From Zopfochytrium polystomum (taxonomy: Eukaryota > Chytridiomycota > Chytridiomycetes > Chytridiales > Chytridiaceae), in contig JAIVFJ010000086.1 in the NCBI GenBank assembly GCA_025765615.1, positions 1 through 64,000 of the forward strand: a DNA stretch of 64,000 bases. Reading direction: 5' to 3'. Both the position numbers and the translations under genes were made by a program. The notes below the pieces were generated by a model. The model had not been told where the DNA came from, did not search any database, and was given only the letters and a program-made list of their open reading frames with translations. Positions 12,148-23,313 of this stretch are shown here, piece after piece; position 1 is the stretch's first letter, and each line of letters opens with the position of its first letter.

Positions 12148-12165
12148 TGAGAGAGAGAGAGAGTC

Positions 12166-12196
<31 letters not shown>

Positions 12197-12300
12197 AGAG
12201 AGAGAGAGAAGAGAGAGAGATAGAGAGAGAGATAGAGCGAGAGAGAGATTAGAGAGAAAGAAGGAGAGAGAGAGAGTATATGACGATGAGAGAGAAAGAA
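12148..12300. repeat. (GA)n microsatellite upstream of the cysteine-rich gene
   Basis: Interrupted GA repeats on the plus strand from about 12148 to 12300. Frames through it give only Arg-Glu repeats. Confidence 0.9.
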
Positions 12301-12548
12301 ACGAGATCTCTCTCATCTAGACTCTCGAGCTCTCCTCTCTCTCCTCAAAAACCGATTGCCGCAGCCACGATGGATTAAAATTGAATAAACGAAAGGAAAA
12401 GAAAACAGAAGAAACAGAGAGAAGAGGGCGAGAGGTTAATACCCGCCCGTTTTCACTTCGGCAGCCATCCAGCAGCTTCTTTCTCCCTCCCCGTCTCTCA
12501 TCCTGTCTCATCTCTCTCTTTTCTATGAAGCGCATCAACAGAGCAACA

Positions 12549-13019
12549 ATGCGCTCTTCTCCTCGTCGCCGCCATCTTCGCTCTTGCCTTACTGCGCCGT
12601 CTCGGTCCGCGCCAACCCGACGCCGGGTGGCCCTCCGTCCTCCACCTGCGCCGACCAGGGCACTTCGACCGAGACTGCGGACGGGTACGTGGTAACTGCG
12701 TGCGCCAAGGCTCCCGCGGCGTCGGGCGGATGCTACAACGTCGACCTCATCAAGGCGCACATCCACGACGGTTGCAATAACGGGCAGAACTGCAACGGCC
12801 AGACCTTCACGTCCGACTGCGGGCACACTTCACTGCGACATTTTCTTTGCCGGCAAGTTCACCGGTGTGCCCGCCATGAACGCGCTCATCGACGGAACAA
12901 TCTGGGAAAACGAGCAAGGCCGCACCTCATGGTGGAGCGGCCAGTGGTTCGGCCCCACCTTCACCTCGACCGGCGTCGTCGACGGCTCGTACCTCGACAC
13001 CTCCATTCGCTGTTACTAG
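12549..13019 (+). pseudogene. Cysteine-rich secreted-type protein, broken by three +1 shifts
   Basis: I do not recognise the family. Three overlapping frames together look like one secreted protein. A hydrophobic stretch (ALLLVAAIFALAL) follows the ATG at 12549 one frame off. The next frame carries the core with motifs ADGYVVTACAKAPAASGGCY and HIHDGCNNGQNCNGQ. The last frame, after about 12830, reads DIFFAGKFTGVPAMNALIDG and then WWSGQWFGPTFTSTG to a TAG at 13017. Each shift is explained by one extra base, each of which could be a T (near 12555, 12588 and 12830), and no GT-AG intron fits. Cysteines are frequent, as in small secreted proteins. Either the gene is decayed or the assembly carries indels here; three similar errors in 470 bp is a lot. 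Confidence 0.45.
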
Positions 13020-13888
13020 AAGTTGCTTCTGAGCGGGTACCCCTTTGCCCGCTCCCAATCCCGACACCCGGTCGTTCCTCTGCCCGGGACTCAAGAACGC
13101 AGCGCTCACCTCCACGCCCAACAGCAACGAGAGTGACAAGCAACGGTCGTGCTGCAATTGGTCGCGAAAATAAATATTGAACTGCCACCTTTTCGAAATT
13201 GTTCGCCGCCTTGAAGGGGGAGTAGGATTAACCAGCAGGACCAATCAATGGAAATCGCCGGCCTTGCTGTCGGTGCCAGTTATGATCGTACCCCGCGGAC
13301 ACTGCTACCTGAGAAATGTGGTACACCAAAAATGAGAAGAATTGTGATTGAATTCGATATAACGAGTATGTCTATTTTGTTTGTGACTAGTTTTGACTAG
13401 AGAACGAGTCAAGCTTGATGTTGGGCGGACCTGCTTGGTTCGTGCGCTCGACGAACCCATTTATGTATCAATTCTTCATAACCACACCTTCGTGTTCTTC
13501 ACTCCTTCCACTACCTCACACTCAGCCTCTCAGGCTAGACTGTTCACCATTAAAACCATTCTCTGAAGCTTGATACCAAATGCCGTGTGTCCTGGAATGG
13601 ACTAATCAAAAACAAGCCGTGTCATCGGACGACCATTGATTCTGTCCCAACCCCCCATAATGTAATATGTTGCACTGGTGGCTTGCTGGTTGGTGTCGTC
13701 CACACAACAAGGGGGCAGTAGTAGTAGTGGATGTGTTTGTGGTGCAATTGCTGTGTTGGCTGCGGTTGATGCTGATGTGTGTGAGGCGGCAGCTGCGGCG
13801 TTGGCAGACTTGCACAACTGCGCCGCCACAACGACACACAGCCCGAAATCGACGGACACGGGACGGACGGACGCACGGGAGACAGAGA

Positions 13889-13889
<1 letters not shown>
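13020..13889. other. Intergenic spacer, no gene seen
   Basis: The stretch between the broken cysteine-rich gene and the GA tract has no supported coding frame; apparent minus-strand frames continue into repeat translation. Confidence 0.5.
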
Positions 13890-13948
<59 letters not shown>

Positions 13949-13954
13949 AGAGGA

Positions 13955-14003
<49 letters not shown>

Positions 14004-14011
14004 GTGAGTGA
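13890..14011. repeat. (GA)n microsatellite in the leader of the WSC-like gene
   Basis: Nearly uninterrupted GA repeat on the plus strand, ending about 150 bp before the ATG at 14166. Confidence 0.92.
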
Positions 14012-14165
14012 GAAAGAGAAAGAGAAAAAAGATTTTTCTTTTCAATTTTGTGAATCCAACAGGGACAGACCAGAACCCTCTGCACCTGCCGACGCCGCCC
14101 ACTCCCGGCCGCCTGTTCCTTCACTGCCTCGCAACACCCCCTTCCATCGCCCACTAGCCTTCGCG

Positions 14166-16335
14166 ATGGCCACCACCTACTACGGCTGCTTCCAGAGCAC
14201 GCTCGGCGGCGTTCGCGGCGCCATCGGAAACGTCGTCGCCTACTCGAACGTCAAGACCCTGGCAGACTGCAAATCGTCCTGCGCCGCCGCGAGCGAGGGC
14301 TCTGCCGCAAACACGTACAACTACGCCCGGTCGTACGGCACGACCAGCTCAGCCGCGGGCAGGATGCTCTGCTCGTGCTTCAAGGCCTCCTCCCTGCCCA
14401 ACCTGTCCGCTGACTCGTGCAGCGGATGCACCTACCTGATTGGGTCCTCGCCCACCGAGTTCACGGCGTCCGACTTTGCCTCGAGCCAGTGCGGCAATTA
14501 CAATGCAAACGTCACGTCGACGGGCGAGCGATACACGTTTGCGATTTATACAGTCGGTGAGTGTTTTGTTTTGAAGACCGTATGCACTCTCGACAGGTTT
14601 GCTAAACATCTGGTGAACAAACACGGATTTCAGACACGACGACGACGACAAGCTGGTCGTCGTCTTCCTCGTCATCGTCTTCCACGACTTGGAACCCCTC
14701 GACTTCAACGACCTCATCTACCCCGTCGTCCTCAGACAGTCCCACCACGTCGAGCCCTTCAGGGACGGGCACCTCCTCTGGGATTACCACTGGGACCGGA
14801 GGATCCACAACAAGCGGATCCACATCAACGTCGCCAACCAGCACGGGCTCTGGCGCTGGCTCCGGCAATGACGGCAAAGGTTCTGGAAATCCGTCAGATC
14901 AATCATCGTCAAGCTCTTCGGGCATCAGCACTGGGGCTATCGGAGGCATCGTTGGTGGGATTGGTTTGCTCCTCATTGCTGTGGCAGCTGTGTACTTCTT
15001 CGTTCTTCGCCCAAAGTGGAACCAACAGCGTCAAGCCGACAAAAAAGAGCTGATGTCGTCAATATTCGTTAATTCTGGTTCTGGAGGTAGCGGAGGGAGA
15101 GGCCCTGGGTCGGGTGGGTCGCCGCAGACATCAAACTCGCCGCCGAACCAGTGGTCGTCTCCTAATTCGTCGGAATATCAGCCTGGTCATGGCTCCAACC
15201 AACCCAGCTCAAACCCTTCACAGCGTTGGTCGAACCCGACGGGCGAATGGCAGCCTCAATCAGGCTATGGCGCTGGCCAGCCGGGTGTACCTAACGGCGG
15301 CCAGATGGCGCCCCAACCGGGCTTTGGCGCTGGCCAGCCAGGTGCACCCGAACGGCGGCCAGATAGTGCCCCAACCGGGCTACGGCGTTGGTCAGCCTGG
15401 TGGAGGTCAGATTTCATCTCAACCTTCTCCCTATGGGGTCGGAACTCCAGACCAGTCGACGGCAGGATGGGCTCCCGTGCACGGCAATCCGACAGTACCG
15501 ACTCATTACAGTGTACCAGCGACAGCAAACCAGCCGTCGGTGGTGATGTTTTCACCAGTCCCCATCAGCCAGAGCATGGGGAGCTCCCAACAAGACGGTC
15601 AGCAGCCGCAATTCCAGGCGGTACCCGGTGCGCAACAGGCCGGAGGCTTTCTGGTGTCCCATCGTGACGATAATCGAGGTGTGCATCCTGTCGGCACTGC
15701 CGGGCAGAGCGTCTTGTCGTCTCATCCGACCCAGAGCAGTCAATCATCCGCAAGCCAGTCCTCTGTCTACAGCGATTCCACGCACGCCTCGGCATCTGAT
15801 CCGCCCATTGCGCCCGCTCGCCAGTCTATGTTCAGTGGTGCCGCCGACGTGGCCGCTGTGCTGTTGGCCGCGTCTGCTGCGGAAACTCTTCCCAAGAAGA
15901 AGCATCTTTCCACGCAGAACAATACGCCCGAAAAATCAGACGATAACATCCGCTCCTCTCTCTTTACTGGCGTCACTGATGTGACGGCCGCGCTAGCCGC
16001 CGTTGCCGCGACAACCGAAACGTTGGACAAGCGGAGCTCAGGAAAGATCCGTGATATTCACTCCTGGACCGCGGAGGAGGTCGGCGCCGCGTTGAGGAAT
16101 GAAGGAATCGAGCCGTCGGTGGTCGAATTGTTTGTCCGGAATCAGATTGATGGAGTCGTACTGGAGACAATCGACAGCGCGTTTTTGGCGAGCGAAATGG
16201 GCGTCTCTGCTGCGGGGGGTCCGTTCCAAAGTAATGTTGGCCGTCAGAAAACTGAGGGGCGACGATATTAGGCGCCCTGCGAATGAAACAGCGGTGGACG
16301 CGGGGACCCTTTCGCCACCCCCTTATCTTGGATGA
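14166..16335 (+). CDS. WSC-like membrane sensor with cytoplasmic SAM domain (two frameshifts)
   Basis: Architecture resembles fungal cell-wall sensors. Exon 1 (14166-14556) has a cysteine-rich WSC-like domain starting YYGCFQST, with NVKTLADCKSSC and MLCSCFKA. A GTGAGT...CAG intron (14557-14633) leads to exon 2: a Ser/Thr-rich stalk, then a transmembrane helix (GGIVGGIGLLLIAVAAVYFF) with a basic stop-transfer. A Gly/Gln/Pro-rich tail with GAGQPG-type repeats follows, ending in a SAM-like domain (IHSWTAEEVGAALRNEGI, then FVRNQIDGVVLETID). Two single-base insertions break the frame. One is an extra C in CCC near 15348, judged against the neighbouring repeat unit. The other is an extra G in G6 near 16215, after which SAM continues as VRSKVMLAVRKLRG to TGA at 16333. 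No signal peptide is visible at this ATG, so an upstream exon may be missing. WSC assignment is by cysteine pattern only. Confidence 0.6.
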
Positions 16336-16666
16336 TAGGACGCCGCGAACCAGACCTATTGAAACATTTCCTCGTAAACATCTCTTCTTTGCACGCTTTC
16401 GTTTCCGGTTGACTGACCCTCGTTGAAACTTATTGAATAGTTATGAGTGCATTTGGTTGCAGCAACATGTGACTGATCCAGACTGCGTGTTCCGACATCC
16501 CATTCCCTTTTCTTTGATCTTTGTACTCTAAGCCAGGCTTCCCATTATTCTTTACCTGGAGGAGCGCCTTGACTACCTTGATTTAACTACGCTGCGATCC
16601 TAACTTGAAAGCTTCTTGCGTACCGATTCAAAGATTTGATGGCCTCATATTGACGAACTTGACTAC
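16336..16666. other. Intergenic spacer, no gene seen
   Basis: 330 bp between the SAM-domain gene and RAD52. No repeat or coding frame is supported. Confidence 0.6.
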
Positions 16667-19488
16667 ATGGGACTAAACCTGCCACCAGCTGCAGGTTCGA
16701 TGATGAGACGAAGCCAAGAAATTGTCACTTCAATGCTGCCAGCCAACCCACCACCCATCGCTGGCGCAGTCGCCACCGCCACCTTCTCCTCGTCTTCCTC
16801 CGCCATCGCCGCCTGCGGTTTTCCTCCATCGTCTGCCCAACCTCAAGTACCCGACAGCCACGGTGACCAAGGCAACCGCGGACTCGGCGACCACCACCAC
16901 CAGCACCACAGCCATGACTTTGAACAGCATTCGACGCGGCTGGCTTCCCAAACAGCAGATCGCGACGTGCCCCTCACCTCCACCTCGTCTGCGTCAACCG
17001 CCTGCAACCACGCGCCCACAACGGTCCAGCTGTGCATGCCGCAGCCTCCAGCATCGCCGCCAACTGCTGCCGCGGCCCCACCAGCGGCCTTTGGGTTCCG
17101 CACGTTCTCACCCGATGAGCGGTTCTTAATCAACACGAAACTCGCAAAAACTTTGCCGCCCGAGTACCTCGCGTCGCGGCCTGGTCCTGGTGGCAGTTGA
17201 GGACTATCCCGGTTTTTTTTCTCACGCGTTGTCGTGGAAATCGCCCTCAACTCACCCCCAACTACCTTCCCCTTTCCAGCAAAGCTCACGTACCTGGAGG
17301 GACATCGCGCAATCAGCATCGCTCACGAGATCTTTGGCTTTGACGGCTGGTCGCACTCGATCGTCGACACAAACATCGACTACGTGAGGAATCTCAACTT
17401 CTCGTTCCAGTCGGTACTGACAAGCCCCAATTAGATGGATATATCGAGAGACGGCTCTCAAGTGAGTGTCGGCGTCTCGTGCGTCGTGCGAGTGACGCTC
17501 AAGGACGGCACTTCGCACGAGGTTTGTGCCACTTCCTTGCACGGTTCGCGCTGACTCTTCTTCAACTTGACCTCTCTTAACCAAGGATATTGGCTACGGA
17601 CATATCGACAATGCAAAGACCAAAGGAATGGCTCTCGAAAAGGCCAAGAAGGAGGCTGTCACCGACGGGGTGAAGCGTGCGCTGAAGTCGTTTGGAAACG
17701 TTTTGGGAAACTGCATCTACGACAAGGAAACTCTCAAGTCCCTGACCAAGCTCCCCTCCATCAAGGTTTGGTGTCTGCAACGCGCGTGCGACAATTTCCT
17801 TATCCAACCTACATCACAAAGCCACCTCCTCTGAAACCATCAGACTTGTACCGGGCGATCAACATTCCGGAAGCCCTCAGCAAGGGCGCTGTCAAGCAAG
17901 AGCCGTCCGACGATTTCGACGGTTGAGTAAATAACCCTCTTTCATCCGGCTGTTGCAATGGTCATTCTGACCGAAATGGCTCCGCAGAAAACCTTGTGGT
18001 CGCCGCTGACATCGAAACAATGAACCATCGTATGCTGCGGGATGGTACACCTGCAAGGTCTCCAAGCAAGTGGTTTTGGACCAGTATCCATTTTTCTGAA
18101 GATTCAACTTGAAAAACAGGCCAGGAAACCCCGGTTCCCGCACAATGCAACCACCGATGGCGCGAACCCCTCTCGCCTCACCGTATCCAAACGCAGCGCC
18201 CAAACCTTCCAGTTTTCAACAAACCCCGCAGCACCAAGGCAGTTCAAGCACGCGACCCGCTCCAGCGCAGCAAAATCGAATGGATCCGGGAATTACACGG
18301 GAAGATTCAAGCAAGCACGGCCCGTCGGTGTTGAACGGGAAAGCACCGTACCCACCACCCAAGAATTCAGCGCCTGCTTCCACACCAGTCACGAGATCGC
18401 TGAACCAGGAAGCACCGGCGCAGACGCTGATCTCTCCAGGCAGAAGCAGTCCCTACTATCGCAATCAAAACACATCCGGAGCAACCAATTCTGCGGCAAG
18501 CACCAATTTCAGCAACAACAACAACAATCCAAACGCGGACGGAAACAGGCCCAATGGCTCGATCCACCCAGGCACTTCCCTCAACGTCGCCATTAAGCAG
18601 GAACCGATTGCACCGGCAGCAGCAACACCCACCCCAGCCATGCCTTTACCAACGACATCAAATTACCATCCGCGCCCACGACCCCCGCCAAGCTCCTCCA
18701 GCAGCATCCAGCAACTCCAGCAGTTCCGAAACACGCAGCAAAAGCAGCCGACGCTCGCGGCGCAAGCAGCAACAGCAGCAGCAGCATCAGCAGCAGGGCC
18801 ATAACCAGAACCACAATCAGCAGAAGCAGCCGTACCAGCATCAGCACCCACAGCCCTACCAGAACCAGAACCGGCAATCACCCATCCCGGAGTTGCCCCC
18901 GGCGGTGGCGGCTCGGGCGCCGTGGGCGGGGGGCCTCTCCATAACGCGTCGGGACGGCTGAACCAGACGCCTTACGGAGCAAATGCGGACGGCGGACTGA
19001 CTGGCGGGGCGGGCATGAAGCGATCAGGAAGCGTCGGGTGCGTGGTGGTGCAAATGTTCGACCCGCTCTCTCACTCGCTCTATATATACATATATATATT
19101 GAAAGTTATTTTTCAAAAGCTAACCCGCCCAAACGCACTCCTCATTTTATTTCCGCGCTCCAAAAAAAAAACAAAAAAAAAAAAAAAAAAAAAAAAACGC
19201 AAAATTAGCGTGCCACCGTGGCCGGGCGTCGTCGGGACAACAGGACCCGGGACATCCACGGGCGGCGCCGCCGCCGGTGATGCGGGATCCTCGGCGGCGC
19301 GCCAACCCCTCGGTGCGTCGGCCCATTACGGTGCCGGTGCTGGAGGCGGCGGCAGCGGCGGTGGCGGTAGCGGCGTTGGCAGTCCGGAGATGGACGGCCT
19401 CTCGCAGCCCATCACGCCGTTCCAGTACGCCAACCCGGTCACGAAGCGGTTGAAGGTGGACCTGGCTGGCGGTGGCGGCCGCAATTGA
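16667..19488 (+). CDS. RAD52: RAD52 homologous-recombination annealing protein
   Basis: Rad52 anneals single strands and loads Rad51 during double-strand break repair in the nucleus. Exons: 16667-17195, 17280-17383, 17435-17521, 17586-17765, 17822-17921, 17988-18057, 18120-19037 and 19209-19488; all phases match. The conserved annealing domain starts about residue 148 with [14 protein letters not shown] and continues [20 protein letters not shown], then [34 protein letters not shown] and [15 protein letters not shown], all Rad52 signatures. A Pro/Ser/His-rich extension of about 145 residues precedes it, longer than in yeast or human. The C-terminal half is Asn/Gln/Pro/Ser-rich and ends near [15 protein letters not shown]. 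An in-frame TAA at 18802-18804 lies in the Gln-codon-rich stretch; the same frame continues afterwards, and the +1 frame there reads poly-Gln, so compensating indels are likely. The last intron (171 nt) holds TATATA and long poly-A tracts. Confidence 0.88.
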
Positions 19489-19896
19489 GATGTGGTTGAT
19501 TGGGGAAGTGGTGGAGCGACTTGTGCGAGATTGCGCAAAACGGTAGACGTGGGGCGCAGATGCTTTGGATTGGGATGGGCAGGTGGTAAGTACAAAAACG
19601 TATTGCTTATGAAATCTCGGAAGTTAGCTCCGACGATTTGAAAGATATTACATGAAAGGAAAGGCGGTCCTTCCTGTATACTTATTAAAGGACAGATATT
19701 TTTGATGGGCACAGGCACACGCTTGGCGCTGCGTGGTGGAGGGCTGTGAATGATTGCTGGAACAGCAAACGCAAAGAGAAAAACAACAAAAGGGGTGCCA
19801 ATATCAATGAAGTGAAGAGAGAAAAAAAAATTGCTTGAACACGCAAACCCCCCCGAATCAACCCCACAGGGCCTCCTCCACCATTTTTCCCCCATT
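19489..19896. other. Convergent spacer between RAD52 and the F-box gene
   Basis: 408 bp between two 3' ends. Nothing coding or repetitive is supported. Confidence 0.6.
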
Positions 19897-22800
19897 TCAC
19901 GCCGAGTCCGACAAGTGGCTCCTCACCAACGGCTTGAGCTCGGCGGCGTCGAGGACCCAGTACAGCTTGGCCGCGGAGCTCGGTTGGACGCGCCTGCACC
20001 GCAGCAAATTGAGACCGCGCAGCGCGTGGGCCTTCTCGACGACGTCGGCGACCACGTCGCGGGTGACCCAGTCGCATCCGCTGAGGTCGAGGGCGACGAG
20101 GAGGCGGCAGTCAGCGAGGACGCGGGCGAGGCCGTCGGCGGGGCTGACGGGGACGCGGGTGAGGTAGTCCTGCGGGGCGCGGGCGAGGGACGAGGTGAAC
20201 TCGCCGGTTTCGGCGATGAGCGTGTCGGGGAGGACCAGGGCGCCGCAGAGGGATAAAGTCTTGAGGTTCGGGCAGCGCTCGGCGATTTGGAGGAGCGCGG
20301 ACGCGGGCACTTGGATCGTCGACGGCGTCGCGCTGCTGCTGCTGCTGCTGCTGTTGGAGCCGCCGGAGCTGCGGGGGGAGGATGGGCTGGTGCTTAGGAT
20401 TGGGGCGGCGGCGGCGGCGGCGGCAGTAATGCCGTGTCTCCCGAAGTGTGGTATCGGCCGGGCCGCCGCCGTCGCTGTGGCAACGCGGTTACCGCCGTTG
20501 ATGGGAATGTTTGCATTTTGCCGGGATTCCGTCGTTGCTGATTGCCCAGGCACTGCGGCGGTGAAGGAGGAAGAAGAGGAGGAGGACGAGGAGGCAACAA
20601 CCGAGGGCGGTGTTTCCACCATCGAGACAAGAACATCGTTCTCCGCACCGGCCGCCGCGGTCGCGGCAGCGATGGCATCCGCCACCCCTGTCGCGTCGTC
20701 GGTGCGATGAGACAAAACAGGCCATCGGCGCCACTGTTGTCCTGGGCGGTGGGAAAGTCTACCGTTCGAAAGAGCAGCGGGCACGGCATTGTTGTCGGCG
20801 AACGTTTTCGTTCGACCCATCGCGCTGTGACTGCTGGGAGGAGCGCCGAGAGTTCGAGTCACGAGAATGGAACGACGAAGGAGATGAAGGCCAGCGATTG
20901 GAACCAAAAAGCCGCAGGAGTCTGGCTTCGGTCATGTTCCCGATGCGACGAATCCGAACCCATCGAAGAGGCAGAAAACGGAAAGGCTGGAGACATGAAA
21001 AATGGGGGGGACGATGACGGCGTCGGCGATGACGACGTTCGAAAGCCGGACATGGAAGCTGACGATGTTCGTGACGACGACACGACCGAGTTTACAAACG
21101 AATGGGACGAAGAAGGCGAAGAGGGCCCATTCGTGGCCGTAGGGGTAGGCTGATTACTGGCCAAGCCGGCACCTTCTTGCTGTCCAGCCGACGCAAACAG
21201 CCAATGCTCGCGATCCCTCCCCGACTCGAATGCAGACAGAGCCGAAGCCAAGAGAAAATCATCATCAGCGATATCTCGGCCTGCGTCTCGAGACATGAAC
21301 CTCATATGCTCTAAAGCACCATTCATTATTAGCTCAGTGAGGCACATCGAATCTGACAAACTCACCACTGCGGCGACGCATTCTCTCTCGCAACACGGAA
21401 AAGGCCAGCAAGCCTTCTTCATCCAACGAGTGGTCCAGTAGCATAGCGGCGAGCCGCCGCCTTTCGTCGTGCTCTTCAATAGACTCCAGAAACTCCAAAA
21501 GCATATTCCTGTCGTTGTACTGTCCGACCGCTACATCCTCTCTTGGCCGCGGGTCCGCGGCTACTGCAGTCGCGCTCTCCGCGGCACCGGTCCCAGCGGA
21601 CTCCATTACCACCATTGCATCCAGCGGCATCGACGAAGTCCGCGCGACAACGTGCCGCTGATGCTTGTACGCGGGCGCGTCGCTGGCAGATCCAACGATG
21701 CTAGTGTTCCTATGGACGACGGGAACAAAGTGATCCGCCAGTGCGGCGTCGTCCTCAGGAAGCGTGTTTGTCTCGAGCAGCCGCAGCTCGACAGGCAAGC
21801 GCGCTTGCGCCGCCGGGTTCAAGCGGAGGCTGCTGAGGACTGGGTGCAACTGGAACGACGTGGTGCGAACCGACGAGTTTCCGTGCGTTATGCAGAGGTT
21901 GAGGACCTGTACGTACGCTCCGCATCGCCAATTCCTTTGGCGGGTGATGGAGAGCACGAACTGCGCCCAACTGAAAGTGTCAATGAAACGAGGAAATCTG
22001 CAAATTCCACGAGGGGGGCGTGTGAGTGCACAATGATTGCAGGGCAGGATGTGGAGGCCAAGTCACAGACCTGTACAAAAACGGTGCGACACTGGCGTGC
22101 AATGCGCGACAGACGAGCGACAGTTCGTGAAGAGACTTTTGGCTCCAGGTATCTGAGAAACGGGTGGGATGCGTAAGTGGAGGCGAGGAAACGACATCAT
22201 CGGAAAACTCTTGGGGAACTCACGTTCAAAGATGGCCATGAGGATCTCGGTTGGGAGAGATAAAAGGCCGCACTTTCTGCTATCTCCGGACGTCGTCGAG
22301 AACGACCGGCGCGACAGACGAGCAAAGCTATACTCCAGCATCGGAAAGTCACCTCCGTGTCCGGGGTAGCGAGGAAGGTGCAGGCGTGAGTCGACATCGC
22401 CCACGAGCGCGTCGTCTTCGTCGGCAAAGCACATGTGGGCTGGACGCTTCCCCGCAGCTGCGGCAGAAAGGCCAGTCGGCAAAGACGCTTGCATGGTTGG
22501 TAGGCTTTCCTGCAGAGGGGTATACCAGGAGGAAGAGACGCCTAGGCGTTCATCGCCGCGGGTTGAGGGAGACGATGACGACAGCGAGGTTGGAGGGGTG
22601 GAAGCCGAAGCAGTCGATCCGGTGGACGCGTCGGCACTTGCCGGCAAGGATCCTGACGACGACGACGCCGCGGAGGCTGGACCAAGTGCCCGCTGTCGCA
22701 TGGGTCCTGGTGTTGTCGGTTCTATTGCCGGTGCTGCTGCCCCGACCGTTGTTGCGGAAGATGAGGCGGACTCTCTCGTGGCGGCTCCTGCGGTGGGGGG

Positions 22801-23031
22801 GCGAGCAAAGAGGGAAGAGAGCGCAGACTGGACAGAGTCGGTCGTCGCCGCCGCCGCCGCCGGCGCCGAGGCCATCGTCCGTGCGGCCGTCGACGAGGAC
22901 GCCGGGTAGGAGGTCACGTTGGTGGTGGTGGTGGTGGTATCAGTTGCGGGTGTCGGTGACGGAGGCGTCCTCAAGGTAGAGACGGCGGGGTGATGCTCGG
23001 CTGCTGGTTGCTGCTGCTCCTCTTCGGGCAT
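19897..23031 (-). CDS. Large F-box protein with C-terminal leucine-rich repeats
   Basis: F-box proteins recruit substrates to SCF ubiquitin ligases; the LRR part would select the substrate. Exons 23031-22224, 22152-22071, 21997-21366 and from 21310 onward. The F-box is split by introns: LLSLPTEILMAIFE in exon 1, then HTWSQKSLHELSLVCRALHA in exon 2 and FPRFIDTFSWAQFVLS in exon 3, phases matching at each join. LRR-like units follow, e.g. CGAYVQVLNLCITHG. The final segment reads CPNLKTLSLCGALVLPD and LLVALDLSGCDWVTRD, as in Amn1/FBXL-type proteins. Between about 20960 and 20700 the reading frame changes. I could not place a clean intron, and an extra T in the T5 near 20925 would join the frames, so this part is unresolved. 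Ser- and Ala-rich linkers surround the F-box. About 950-1000 residues in all. Confidence 0.68.
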
Positions 23032-23060
23032 CCTTCTGTTGGTTGGGTGCTTGTGTTCTC

Positions 23061-23067
23061 TCTCTCA

Positions 23068-23119
<52 letters not shown>

Positions 23120-23161
23120 AACTCTATATCTGCCTGTCTGTCTGTCTGTCTGTCTGTCTGC
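23061..23161. repeat. (CT)n and (TGTC)n microsatellites upstream of the F-box gene
   Basis: CT repeats at 23061-23114 and a TGTC repeat at about 23133-23161 lie 30-130 bp upstream of the minus-strand ATG at 23031, so the transcribed strand reads GA and GACA. Confidence 0.9.
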
Positions 23162-23313
23162 TGTTCCCCCCTCTTCTTTTTTTGTTTCGGATTTCCCAAA
23201 TTGAATTGCTCAACGACAGTGACACTTCTTTCAATAAAAGCAAAAAGAAATAGCAAAAAAGAAAAAAAACGAAAGAAAATCAGCCCCTCGTTAACCCCTA
23301 ATGTGACCCACTT

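Noticed and set aside
12549..13019. Programmed +1 frameshifting as the explanation for three shifts
   Set aside because: No conserved shift motif at the three sites, and other genes in the window show similar one-base indels; error or decay is simpler.
19140..19200. Poly-A run considered as the tail of a retrocopy
   Set aside because: It lies inside an intron with phase-matched ends and has no flanking duplication or gene copy.
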